21,397 bases of DNA. It comes from an uncultured Planctomycetia bacterium. GTDB taxonomy: Bacteria; Planctomycetota; UBA1135; GCA-002686595. The translations under genes were made by a program, and so were the position numbers. Below, piece after piece: positions 13,346 to 21,043 of this stretch (positions are counted from its first letter, which is position 1; the number at the start of each line of letters is the position of its first letter). The notes beneath the pieces were generated by a model. The model was not told where the DNA came from, did no database searches, and saw nothing but the letters and a program-made list of their open reading frames with translations. Location of the stretch: positions 1-21,397 of the forward strand of contig CALKYE010000062.1 of the NCBI GenBank assembly GCA_938003765.1, given 5' to 3'.

Positions 13346-14779
13346 GTGACGCCCGGCGTGGATGCCTCGTTGCTCGAAGGGTTGCGCGCGATCACCGGCG
13401 ACGCCGGTTTGATCAGCGATCCCACGCGCCTGCTCTCGTACGAGTGCGACGGCCTCGCGCTGCTCCAGCAGCGCCCCGCCTGCGTCGTGCTGCCGCGCAC
13501 CACCGACGAATGCGCGCGCGCCGTGGCGTTGCTGCACCGCGCAGGCGTGCCGATCGTCGGACGCGGCGCGGGCACGGGCCTCTCGGGCGGCGCCACTCCG
13601 GTCGCCGGCGGCGCGATCGTCGGGCTCGCGCGCATGCGCGACATCGTCGCGCTCGACGTCGAGAACCGCACCGCGCGCGTGCAGGCCGGGCTCGTGAACG
13701 TCGACTTGAGCTTCGCCGCCGAGCAGCACGGCCTGTTCTACGCGCCCGACCCCTCGAGCCAGCACGCCTGCACGATCGGCGGCAACATCGGTGAGAACTC
13801 GGGCGGTCCGCACTGCTTCAAGTACGGCTCGACCAACCGCCACGTGCTCGGGCTGGTGATCGTGCGGCACGACGGAAGCGTGCTCGACCTGTCGCGCGCG
13901 CACCTCGATCCGCTCGGCTACGACCTGGTCGGGCTGTTCGTCGGAAGCGAAGGCATGTTCGGCATCGCCACGGAGATCGTCGTGCAGCTCATGCCGATCC
14001 AGCCGGTGGTCGAGACCGTGCTCGCGATCTTCAAGGACCTCGACGGCGCGTGCGATTCGGTGAGCGACGTGATCGCCGCCGGACACGAGCCCGTGGCGCT
14101 CGAGATCCTCGATCGACTGACGATCGAAGCGGTCGAGGCGAGTGTGTTCGCCGCGGGCTATCCGCGCGACGCCGAAGCGGTGCTCCTGATCGAGTGCGAG
14201 GGCAGCGAGGCCGAGGTGGCCGCGAGCCTCGACGAGATCCTGGCCGTCGTGCGCCGCCGCGGCGCGATCGACGTGCGCCGCGCGCGCAACGCGAGCGAGC
14301 GCAAGAAGCTGTGGGCCGGCCGCAAGGGCGCCTTCGGAGCGATGGGCCGCATCGCGCCCGACCTGTACGTCGCCGACGTGGTCGTGCCGCGCACGAAGTT
14401 GCGCGAGCTGGTGCTGGGCTCGACGCGCATCGCGCACGAGCACGGACTCAAGCTCTCCAACGTGTTCCACGCCGGCGACGGCAACCTGCACCCCAACATC
14501 AGCTACGACCGACGCGATCCCGCGGAGGTGAAGCGCGTGCTGGCCGCCGGCGACGAGATCATGGAGCTGGTGGTCAAGGCCGGCGGCTCGCTCACCGGCG
14601 AGCACGGAGTCGGGCTCGAGAAGCAGGCCGCGATGACGCAGGTGTTCGACGAGTCGAGCTTGCGCGCGATGTGCTCGGTGCGCGACGCGTGGGACCCCGA
14701 GCGCCGCATGAACCCCGGCAAGTTGATCCCCGTGCACGCCTGCCGCGAGATGCGCGGCGCGCTGAGGCCCAAGGCGTGA
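13346..14779 (+). CDS. glcD: Glycolate oxidase FAD-binding subunit GlcD
   Basis: GlcD is the FAD-carrying subunit that, with GlcE and GlcF, oxidises glycolate to glyoxylate and passes electrons to the quinone pool at the cytoplasmic membrane. The 477-residue protein has the PCMH-type FAD loop GRGAGTGLSGGATP (72-85), the TIGGNIGENSGGP region (143-155), and the C-terminal FAD-oxidase motifs HAGDGNLHP (375-383) and GEHGVG (418-423). Family length is about 480-500. The GTG at 13346 is five bases after the permease stop; a second GTG at 13358 is also possible, and no Shine-Dalgarno decides. It overlaps glcE by four bases. A D-lactate dehydrogenase of the same fold is the alternative, but the glcE and glcF neighbours favour glycolate. 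Confidence 0.92.
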   Translation: MTPGVDASLLEGLRAITGDAGLISDPTRLLSYECDGLALLQQRPACVVLPRTTDECARAVALLHRAGVPIVGRGAGTGLSGGATPVAGGAIVGLARMRDIVALDVENRTARVQAGLVNVDLSFAAEQHGLFYAPDPSSQHACTIGGNIGENSGGPHCFKYGSTNRHVLGLVIVRHDGSVLDLSRAHLDPLGYDLVGLFVGSEGMFGIATEIVVQLMPIQPVVETVLAIFKDLDGACDSVSDVIAAGHEPVALEILDRLTIEAVEASVFAAGYPRDAEAVLLIECEGSEAEVAASLDEILAVVRRRGAIDVRRARNASERKKLWAGRKGAFGAMGRIAPDLYVADVVVPRTKLRELVLGSTRIAHEHGLKLSNVFHAGDGNLHPNISYDRRDPAEVKRVLAAGDEIMELVVKAGGSLTGEHGVGLEKQAAMTQVFDESSLRAMCSVRDAWDPERRMNPGKLIPVHACREMRGALRPKA

Positions 14780-16056
14780 GCACGGCGCAACTCGAATCCG
14801 CGCTCGCGCAGGTCGTCGGCCGCGAGCACGTGCTCGCGCAGCGCACACGCTTCGACGCGCCCGAGGCGCCGCTCGCTTGTCCGGGCTCGGTCGAGCAAGT
14901 GAGCGAGCTGCTGAAGCTCGCCACGCGCGATGGGCTGCGCGTGGTCCCGATCGGGTTGGGCTCCAAGCTCGGCTGGTGCGGCGCGCCCGAGCGCGTCGAC
15001 TTCCTGCTCTCGACGCGTCGCCTGGTCGGCGCCGTGTCGCACGAGCCCGCCGATGGAACGATCGCAGTGCGAGCGGGCGAGACGATGGCCGCGCTGGGCG
15101 AACGCGTCGCGCGCGGCGGACACCGTCTGACGCCTGACGTCGCGCACCCTTCGCGCTGCACGGTCGGCGGCGTGGTCGCCGCGGGCCAGTCGGGCATCGA
15201 CCGCCTGCGCTTCGGACCGGTGCGCCATCACGTGCTCGGCGTGCAGGCCGTGCTCGGCGACGGAACCATCACGCGCAGCGGCGGACGGCTGGTGAAGAAC
15301 GTCACCGGCTTCGACCTGCACCGGCTCTACACGGGCTCGCACGGAACGCTGTGCGTGCTCACGGAAGTCGCGCTGCGCCTGTTCCCCGCGCCTGATCGCG
15401 ACGCGTGGGTCGCCGCAGCGCCCCGCGATCTCGCGCACGGACTCGACCTCGCGCGGGCTGCGCGAGCCCTGCCCCTGCGCGCCGTGTCGATCACGCTCAC
15501 CAGCATCGATCCTCCGACCGGGGGCAGCGCGTGGGCGCTGTTCGCACGCCTGTTCGGCAAGAGCGCGGCGATCGAGGCCGAGCTCGCGGCGCTGCGCGCG
15601 GCGTGGCGCGGCGCGGCGGTGCTCGAAGGCGACGAGGCGCGCCGCCACGCCGACGAGCTGCGCGACGCCACGAGCTTCGACGATGGCTCGCACGCATCGC
15701 TGGCGATCGGCTGCGAGCCCGCGCTACTGGCGGGCGTGCTGCGCGACGAGCTCGAGCTGCTCGACGCCGCGACCTGGCCGCGGCGTGTGGCCGTTCAACC
15801 GCTGGAGGCGCGCATCGACGTCGGATTGTCGCCGCACGCCACGCCCGAGCAGCTCCGCGAGTTCACGCGGCGCGCGCGAGCCGCAGCGCAACGTCACGGC
15901 GGATCGGCGCACTTGCGCAACGCGCCGCTCTCCGCGCTGGACGGGCTCGATCCGTTCGCCGACGAGATCACCGGCCTCGAGTTGATGCGCGAGCTCAAGC
16001 GCATGCTCGATCCGGGTGGAGTCTTCGCGCGCGGCCGCTTCGCGGGAGGCCTGTGA
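14776..16056 (+). CDS. glcE: Glycolate oxidase subunit GlcE
   Basis: GlcE is the second FAD-binding subunit of the membrane-associated glycolate oxidase. The 426-residue protein starts with a GTG overlapping the glcD stop (GTGA). The FAD-binding part includes PIGLGSKLGWCGAP (56-69), AVRAGETMAALGERV, TVGGVVAAGQSG and GRLVKNVTGFDLHRLYTGSHGT, shortened here to its key residues K-N-V-T-G-x-D, all typical of GlcE. The C-terminal third is alanine- and arginine-rich and ends GGVFARGRFAGGL, as in the family. It is longer than the roughly 350 residues of E. coli GlcE, with the extra length in the middle (about 210-330). Its stop overlaps the glcF start (TGATG). Confidence 0.9.
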   Translation: MSTAQLESALAQVVGREHVLAQRTRFDAPEAPLACPGSVEQVSELLKLATRDGLRVVPIGLGSKLGWCGAPERVDFLLSTRRLVGAVSHEPADGTIAVRAGETMAALGERVARGGHRLTPDVAHPSRCTVGGVVAAGQSGIDRLRFGPVRHHVLGVQAVLGDGTITRSGGRLVKNVTGFDLHRLYTGSHGTLCVLTEVALRLFPAPDRDAWVAAAPRDLAHGLDLARAARALPLRAVSITLTSIDPPTGGSAWALFARLFGKSAAIEAELAALRAAWRGAAVLEGDEARRHADELRDATSFDDGSHASLAIGCEPALLAGVLRDELELLDAATWPRRVAVQPLEARIDVGLSPHATPEQLREFTRRARAAAQRHGGSAHLRNAPLSALDGLDPFADEITGLELMRELKRMLDPGGVFARGRFAGGL

Positions 16057-17348
16057 TGGAACCGAACGCGCTCGTCGACTACGTCAAGAGCCTCGACTGC
16101 ATCCACTGCGGGCTGTGCCTGCGCACGTGCCCGACGTATCAGCTCACCGGCGCCGAACCTTCGAGCCCGCGCGGCCGCATCTACCTGATGCGCGCCGTGG
16201 CCGAGAACAAGCTCGACGCGAGCGATCCGCACTACCGCGAGGAGCTCGACTTCTGCCTGGTGTGCCGCCACTGCGAGAGCGTGTGCCCCGCGGGCGTGCG
16301 CTTCGGCGAGATGATGGAGACCGCGCGCGCGGGCGCGAATCGCGCGGCGCCGCGCGGAGCGCTCGAGCGACTGGCGCGCTGGTTCGGATTCGGGGTCGTG
16401 CTGCCCAGCCGCTTCTGGCTCTCGCTCTCGATCTCCGCGCTGCGCTTGGCGCAACGCACGGGCCTGATGCGGCTCGCAGCGACGTTCGCCGGCGCGCGCA
16501 AGGAAGCGCTGCTCTCGATGCCGACGGCGCCGCCCGCGAGCGAACGCCGAGCGCTGCCCGAGCGCACGCCCGCGCGCGGCGCGCAGCGTGGAGAAGTCGC
16601 GCTGCTCGAAGGCTGCGTCATGCCCGAACTGTTCGGGCGCGTGAACCGCGCCAGCGCCGCGGTGCTCGCCGAGATCGGCTACTCGTGCCGCACGGCGAAG
16701 GACCACGTCTGCTGCGGCGCGCTGCACGCCCACAACGGCGAGCTCGAGGGCGCGCGCGCCCTCGCGCGCACGACGATCGAGAGTTACGAGCGCCTCGGCG
16801 ACGCCCCCATCGTCGTGAACAGCGCGGGCTGCGGCGCTCACATGCGCGCCTACGCGACGTTGCTCGAGGACGACTCCGCCTGGCGCGAGCGCTCCAAGCG
16901 CTTCTCCGCGCGCGTGGTCGACTTCAGCGAGTTCGTCGCCGCACAGGCGCCCGCCGACTGGCGTCCGCGAGCGGCGCCTGAGCTCGGGAAGCTCACGTAC
17001 GACGATCCCTGCCACCTCTGCCACGGCCAGCAGATCCGCTCGCAGCCGCGAACGCTGCTCGAGCGCGTGAGCGGCGCGCAGTGCGTGGAGCTCGCCAACG
17101 CCGAGTCGTGCTGCGGGTCGGCGGGCATCTACTCGCTCCTGCGGCCGCGCGACAGTCAGGCCGTGTTCGAGCCCAAGGCGCGCGCGTTCGTCGCGAGCGG
17201 CGCGGACACGCTCGTCACCGCCAACCCCGGCTGCCACTTGCAGTGGGAGTCGGGCCTGGCGCGCCTGGGCGTGAAGGCGCGCGTCGTTCACATCGCGGAA
17301 GTGCTCGCGCCGCGCGAGTCGGACGCTCCGTCCGGCGGCGTCAGATGA
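16056..17348 (+). CDS. glcF: Glycolate oxidase iron-sulphur subunit GlcF
   Basis: GlcF relays electrons from the flavin subunits to the quinone pool. The 430-residue protein has two complete 4Fe-4S motifs, C15-x2-C18-x2-C21-x3-C25 and C67-x2-C70-x2-C73-x3-C77, and two CCG domains: Cys187, Cys219-Cys220-Gly, Cys259 and then Cys319, Cys352-Cys353-Gly, Cys393. These CCG domains may bind another cofactor such as heme or a 4Fe-4S cluster. The ATG at 16056 has GGGAGG six bases upstream and overlaps the glcE stop by one base. It is the last gene of the run and its 3' end overlaps that of the convergent ybjQ-like gene by eight bases, so termination must occur inside or past that gene. Confidence 0.94.
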   Translation: MEPNALVDYVKSLDCIHCGLCLRTCPTYQLTGAEPSSPRGRIYLMRAVAENKLDASDPHYREELDFCLVCRHCESVCPAGVRFGEMMETARAGANRAAPRGALERLARWFGFGVVLPSRFWLSLSISALRLAQRTGLMRLAATFAGARKEALLSMPTAPPASERRALPERTPARGAQRGEVALLEGCVMPELFGRVNRASAAVLAEIGYSCRTAKDHVCCGALHAHNGELEGARALARTTIESYERLGDAPIVVNSAGCGAHMRAYATLLEDDSAWRERSKRFSARVVDFSEFVAAQAPADWRPRAAPELGKLTYDDPCHLCHGQQIRSQPRTLLERVSGAQCVELANAESCCGSAGIYSLLRPRDSQAVFEPKARAFVASGADTLVTANPGCHLQWESGLARLGVKARVVHIAEVLAPRESDAPSGGVR

Positions 17349-17658
17349 CGACGGCCGTGCCGCTGGCGCTGACCATCAGCATGCCGTTGGCCGCGCCGAG
17401 CACTTCGTAGTCCAGGTCGATGCCGACCACCGCGTTGCCGCCGAGCTCCGAGGCGCGCTGCGCCAGCTCGTCGAGCGCGATCTTGCGCGCGCTGGCCAGC
17501 TCACGTTCGTACGTGCCCGAACGACCGCCGACGATGTCCCGCACGCTGGCGAACATGTCCTTGAAGACGTTGGCGCCGAGCACGGCTTCGCCGGTGACCA
17601 CGCCCAGGTACTGACGGATCGGATGGCCTTCGAGGGTCGGGGTGGTGCTGAGGATCAT
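17341..17658 (-). CDS. YbjQ/UPF0145 family protein
   Basis: This 105-residue protein matches the YbjQ (UPF0145, DUF74) family, small cytoplasmic proteins that form pentamers; a heavy-metal-binding role has been proposed for the family but function is not settled. Typical elements are the N-terminal strand ILSTTPTLEGHPI, VTGEAVLGANVFKDMFASVRDIVGGRSG, key residues at 21-48, and GGNAVVGIDLDYEVLG (73-88) near the end. The start at 17658 is chosen because GGAG lies seven bases upstream and it gives the normal family length of about 105; a 12-residue longer reading from 17694 is not supported. It is 45 bases after the stop of the 233-residue membrane protein gene on the same strand. Confidence 0.92.
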   Translation of the reverse strand: MILSTTPTLEGHPIRQYLGVVTGEAVLGANVFKDMFASVRDIVGGRSGTYERELASARKIALDELAQRASELGGNAVVGIDLDYEVLGAANGMLMVSASGTAVVI

Positions 17659-17703
17659 GGGGTTCTCCGCCTGACTCTTGGATGGAAGCGACACGCGCGC
17701 GCA

Positions 17704-18405
17704 CTAGCGCGGCTCGAGGGCGGCCAGCAACTCGGCGATGGGCTCGAACGAGCCGGAAACTCCGCGGCCGAAGCGCGCGGTGAGCAGGCGCGGCTGGCCC
17801 GGACGGCTGAGGTTGACGCGCACCACGTCGCGGAACGTGCCGCCGCCTTCGAACTCGCGCTCGAGCACCGCGGCGCACTCGAACTCACCCCAGTCGACGA
17901 GATCGCGGCGCAGAACGCGCTTGGCGCCCTCGAACGGAATGGACTTGAAGTCGCCGCTGAACTCGAAGCCGCCGCGCAGCGATTGCTCGAGATCGTCCTT
18001 CGCGCTGTGGAGCGGCAGGTCGATGATCGCGACCTCGCGCGGCGCGGCGCCCGTCGGACCCCAGTCGACGCCGCTCCAGTCGAAGCGCGGCTGCTCGCTG
18101 CCTTCCTTGCGCTCGGGCGTCTCGGCCTTGGGCGGCTCGGGCTCGAGACCTTCGCGCTCGAGCAGCAGCACGACGTCGCCGCGCGCGAGCAAGTCCGCGC
18201 GCGCGATCTTCCAGCCCGCCGGCAGCTCGCGCGGCTCGAAGCGCTCCTCGAACGCCGCGAGCGGATCCAACGAGCGGGCGCTCGGAGTCGCCATCCACCA
18301 CAGTGAAGCGATCAGGAGCGCCAGCGCTCCCAGCGCGCCGAGCACGTGCGTCGTGCGCGCGTGCGTCGCAGGCGACTCGGCCGTCAACGCGGCGCTCGCG
18401 CTCAT
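17704..18405 (-). CDS. Single-pass membrane protein of unknown function, 233 residues
   Basis: I do not recognise the family. After an Ala/Thr-rich N-terminus there is a membrane helix at about residues 20-39 (VLGALGALALLIASLWWM), then an extracytoplasmic part with ELPAGWKIARADLL, a charged Pro/Glu-rich linker (PEPPKAETPERKE) and a probably beta-rich C-terminal region with regular hydrophobic strands. No catalytic motif is visible. The ATG at 18405 overlaps the stop of the upstream 219-residue membrane protein gene by four bases, so the pair is very likely translated together and may form a complex. The two proteins share the layout of short N-terminus, one helix and a roughly 170-residue outer domain. 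Confidence 0.75.
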   Translation of the reverse strand: MSASAALTAESPATHARTTHVLGALGALALLIASLWWMATPSARSLDPLAAFEERFEPRELPAGWKIARADLLARGDVVLLLEREGLEPEPPKAETPERKEGSEQPRFDWSGVDWGPTGAAPREVAIIDLPLHSAKDDLEQSLRGGFEFSGDFKSIPFEGAKRVLRRDLVDWGEFECAAVLEREFEGGGTFRDVVRVNLSRPGQPRLLTARFGRGVSGSFEPIAELLAALEPR

Positions 18406-19061
18406 CGGATCTCGCCGAGCTTGAAGGGCGCGAGGAACTCGACCACGGCCTTCTCGTCGACGGGGGCGAGCGACTTGGTCACGTCGTACTGGAAGATCAC
18501 GGCCGTGTCGCTGCCGTCCTTGGTCAGGTCGACCGCCAGTGTGCTCTTGTGCATGGGCGAGAGTTCCTTGTCGTCGCCCTCGGAGCGCTCGTGGCTGGTG
18601 AAGCGGAGCGTGCGCAGTTCGCGGCCCTGCAGGTTGAGCACGCCCTCCTCGACGTTGAAACGTCCCATGTTCCCGGCGATCGGGCCCAGATCGATCTTCT
18701 TCTCGCCGTCGAAGTACTGCGCGCGGAAGTCCTCACCCTCCGGCCCCGCCGCGATCAGGAACGCGCCGCTCACTCCGTTCTCCTGCGGCAAGGTGAAGAA
18801 TTGGATGTCCTGGAACGGGATCTTGAAGCCCACGATGTTCCCTTCCGGCCGCGTCTCGTAGGGCACGACCTCGGCGAGTCGGGCCCACTGCGTCTCGGGG
18901 TCCGCGGCGTCCTTCGCGAAGTTGAAGGCCAGCACAGCGACCACGCCTGCAGCCACAATGGCGAGCAAGCAACCGCCGCCGCAGAACCAGGCCCACTTCG
19001 GCACGCGGCTCTTCTTCTTCGGCGCTTCGTTGGCTTCGTTGCCCCAGTCGACTTCAGCCAT
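18402..19061 (-). CDS. Single-pass membrane protein of unknown function, 219 residues
   Basis: I do not recognise the family. A polar N-terminus with lysines (KKKSRVPKW) precedes a Gly/Cys/Val-rich membrane helix at about 24-47, followed by an outer domain of about 170 residues. That domain is rich in short beta segments (NIVGFKIPFQDIQFFTLPQE, key residues 76-95; TLAVDLTKDGSDTAVIFQYD near 175-194) and has no motif I can name. The start is well supported: AAGGAG lies seven bases before the ATG. It is 31 bases after the 3-hydroxyacyl-CoA dehydrogenase gene and overlaps the next membrane protein gene by four bases. It may serve as a partner of that protein at the membrane; nothing links it chemically to the beta-oxidation genes. 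Confidence 0.75.
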   Translation of the reverse strand: MAEVDWGNEANEAPKKKSRVPKWAWFCGGGCLLAIVAAGVVAVLAFNFAKDAADPETQWARLAEVVPYETRPEGNIVGFKIPFQDIQFFTLPQENGVSGAFLIAAGPEGEDFRAQYFDGEKKIDLGPIAGNMGRFNVEEGVLNLQGRELRTLRFTSHERSEGDDKELSPMHKSTLAVDLTKDGSDTAVIFQYDVTKSLAPVDEKAVVEFLAPFKLGEIR

Positions 19062-19092
19062 GTTGATGCTCCTTGTGAGCGCGCGAGGGCGC

Positions 19093-19959
19093 TCAGGCCT
19101 TCCAGTCGTAGAAGCCCTTGCCTGACTTCTTGCCCAGCTCGCCCCGCGCGACCTTGTCGCGCAGGATCTGCGGCGGTTCGAAGCGCGGACCGATCTCGCG
19201 CGTGAGGTGCTCGGCGATCGCCAGGCGCACGTCGAGCCCGACGAGGTCGGTGAGCTTGAGCGGCCCCATCGGGAAGCCGTAGCCCAGCGTCATCGCCTTG
19301 TCGATGTCCTCGGCGCTGGCGACGCCGGCTTCGCACATGCGCATCGCCTCGAGGCCGATCACCAGTCCCAAGCGGCTGGAGGCGAAGCCCGGCGAGTCCT
19401 TCACGTCGATGCCTTCTTTGCCGATGCGCGCGCTCAACGCGAGCGCGAGTCGCGCGGCCTGTTCGCTGGTCTGCGCGGCGCGCACGACCTCGACCAGCTT
19501 CATGATGTGCACCGGATTGAAGAAGTGCATGCCCACGACGCGCTCGGGGCGCTGACACGCCTGTGCGATCGAAGTGATCGGCAGCGACGAGGTGTTGGTC
19601 GCGAGCAACGCGTCCGCGGCGCACACCGAGCCGAGCGTGGTGAAGATGCGTTGCTTGAGCTCGAGCTTCTCCGGCACGGCCTCGATCACGACGTCGACGT
19701 CGCGCACGGCGCTCTCGAGCTCGCGCGAGCCCTTCAAGCGCGCCAAAGCGGCGTCGCGCGCGGCCGCGGTGACCTTCTGCTTCTCGACGCCGGTGTCGAG
19801 GTTCTTCTTGACCGCAGCGAGGCCCTTCTCGAGCGCAGCCGCGTCGAGGTCGACCAGCGTGGTGTCGATCCCAGCCAACGCGAGCGCATGCGCGATGCCA
19901 TGGCCCATGGTTCCCGCGCCGATCACGGCGGCGCTGGCGATCTGTTCAGCGGTCTTCAT
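19093..19959 (-). CDS. 3-hydroxyacyl-CoA (3-hydroxybutyryl-CoA) dehydrogenase
   Basis: The enzyme oxidises (S)-3-hydroxyacyl-CoA to 3-ketoacyl-CoA with NAD+, or runs in reverse, in the cytoplasm. The 288-residue protein has the NAD-binding glycine motif GAGTMG (14-19), EAVPEKLELK (93-102), a catalytic pair His145 and Glu157 in MHFFNPVHIMKLVEVV (144-159), and the C-terminal helical domain with LGYGFPMGPLKLTDLVGLD. In the KDSPGF-x-x-SRL stretch Ser replaces the more usual Asn before Arg, which I believe is normal for one subfamily. The ATG at 19959 starts the protein close to the nucleotide-binding strand. The Shine-Dalgarno match is poor. It follows the quinone-oxidoreductase-like gene after 50 bases. 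Confidence 0.93.
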   Translation of the reverse strand: MKTAEQIASAAVIGAGTMGHGIAHALALAGIDTTLVDLDAAALEKGLAAVKKNLDTGVEKQKVTAAARDAALARLKGSRELESAVRDVDVVIEAVPEKLELKQRIFTTLGSVCAADALLATNTSSLPITSIAQACQRPERVVGMHFFNPVHIMKLVEVVRAAQTSEQAARLALALSARIGKEGIDVKDSPGFASSRLGLVIGLEAMRMCEAGVASAEDIDKAMTLGYGFPMGPLKLTDLVGLDVRLAIAEHLTREIGPRFEPPQILRDKVARGELGKKSGKGFYDWKA

Positions 19960-20009
19960 CGATGGAGTTGCAGCAGGAAAGCAGTTGGGGGGCGTCGTTT
20001 CGCTCGAAT

Positions 20010-21038
20010 TCACGGGGTGAGCACGATCTTGCCGGCCACTTGGCGCGACTCGAGCAGCTCGTGCGCCGCGCGCGCGTCGGCGAGCGGCATCACGCGGTCG
20101 ACGACGGGCCGGTAGCGACCGGCGGCGACGTGCTCGAAGATCTCGGGCAGCGCGCTGCGCGGCCCCATCGTCGAGCCCAGCACCGAGAGGTTCTTGATGA
20201 ACATGTGCGGCAGGAGCACCGCGACCTTGGCGCCCGTCGTTCCGCCGCAGGTGACGAGCCGACCCAGGCGCGCGAGGCAGCGCATCGACGCGTCCCAGGT
20301 GGCGGGCCCGACGTGCTCGAACACGACGTCGCAGCCGCGTCCGCCGGTGAGCTTCTTGACCTCCTTGTCCCAGGCCTCGCGCGAGTGGTCGACGACTTCG
20401 TCCGCGCCGAGTGATCGCGCGAGTTCGAGCTTCCGCTCGCTGCCGGCGGTGGCGATCACGCGCGCGCCGAGCGACTTGGCGATCTGGATGCCGGCCGAGC
20501 CGACTCCGCTGGCGCCGCCGAGCACGAGCACGGTCTCGCCGCGTGCGAGCTTCGCGCGCGTGACGAGCATCCCCCACGCCGTGAGGAACACCAGCGGCAC
20601 GGCTGCCGCTTGAACGGGATCGACTCCGGCCGGCAACGCGAAGACGTACTTCGCGGGCAGCACGACGTACTCGGCGTGAAAACCGTCGCCGTGCTCGCCG
20701 CGGATCGAGTAGTCGGGCGCGAGGTGATCGTCGCCGCGCAGGTCCTCGGGACTGCGCCCCGAGCTGTAGCCGGGCTCGAGCACCACGCGCTGGCCGACGC
20801 GCAGACCGCTGACGCCCGGCCCAAGTTCCGCGACCTCACCGATGCCGTCGCAGCCCAGCGTGCGCGGAAAAGCCACCGGGAAACCGGGCATGCCGCGGCG
20901 CACCCAGATGTCGAGGTGATTGATCGAGGCGGCCAGCACCTTCACCAGCACCTCGCCGGCGCCCGGGCTCGGTCGCGCGATGTCGTCGACGACGAGCACC
21001 TCGGGCCCGCCGTGCGCGTGGATCCGCAACGCCTTCAT
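20010..21038 (-). CDS. Zinc-type (MDR) alcohol dehydrogenase/quinone oxidoreductase-like protein
   Basis: This 342-residue medium-chain reductase has an N-terminal GroES-like domain (residues 1-125) and an NAD(P)-binding domain with GGASGVGSAG (174-183). The usual GHE-x-x-G zinc motif is CDGIGEV and the structural four-cysteine lobe (YSSGRSPEDLRGD, 91-103) has no cysteines, so it is unlikely to bind structural zinc; it resembles NADPH:quinone or acryloyl-CoA-type reductases. Substrate is not identifiable. It starts five bases after the enoyl-CoA hydratase stop, with AGGG four bases upstream, so translation is likely coupled. Its place between the hydratase and 3-hydroxyacyl-CoA dehydrogenase genes suggests a role in acyl-CoA or enoyl-CoA metabolism, such as an enoyl reductase. 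Confidence 0.88.
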   Translation of the reverse strand: MKALRIHAHGGPEVLVVDDIARPSPGAGEVLVKVLAASINHLDIWVRRGMPGFPVAFPRTLGCDGIGEVAELGPGVSGLRVGQRVVLEPGYSSGRSPEDLRGDDHLAPDYSIRGEHGDGFHAEYVVLPAKYVFALPAGVDPVQAAAVPLVFLTAWGMLVTRAKLARGETVLVLGGASGVGSAGIQIAKSLGARVIATAGSERKLELARSLGADEVVDHSREAWDKEVKKLTGGRGCDVVFEHVGPATWDASMRCLARLGRLVTCGGTTGAKVAVLLPHMFIKNLSVLGSTMGPRSALPEIFEHVAAGRYRPVVDRVMPLADARAAHELLESRQVAGKIVLTP

Positions 21039-21043
21039 CGACC

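Noticed and set aside
13211..14848. 545-codon open frame on the minus strand
   Set aside because: Antisense to glcD, whose protein has all family motifs. The antisense product is low-complexity Arg/Ala/His/Val with no domain.
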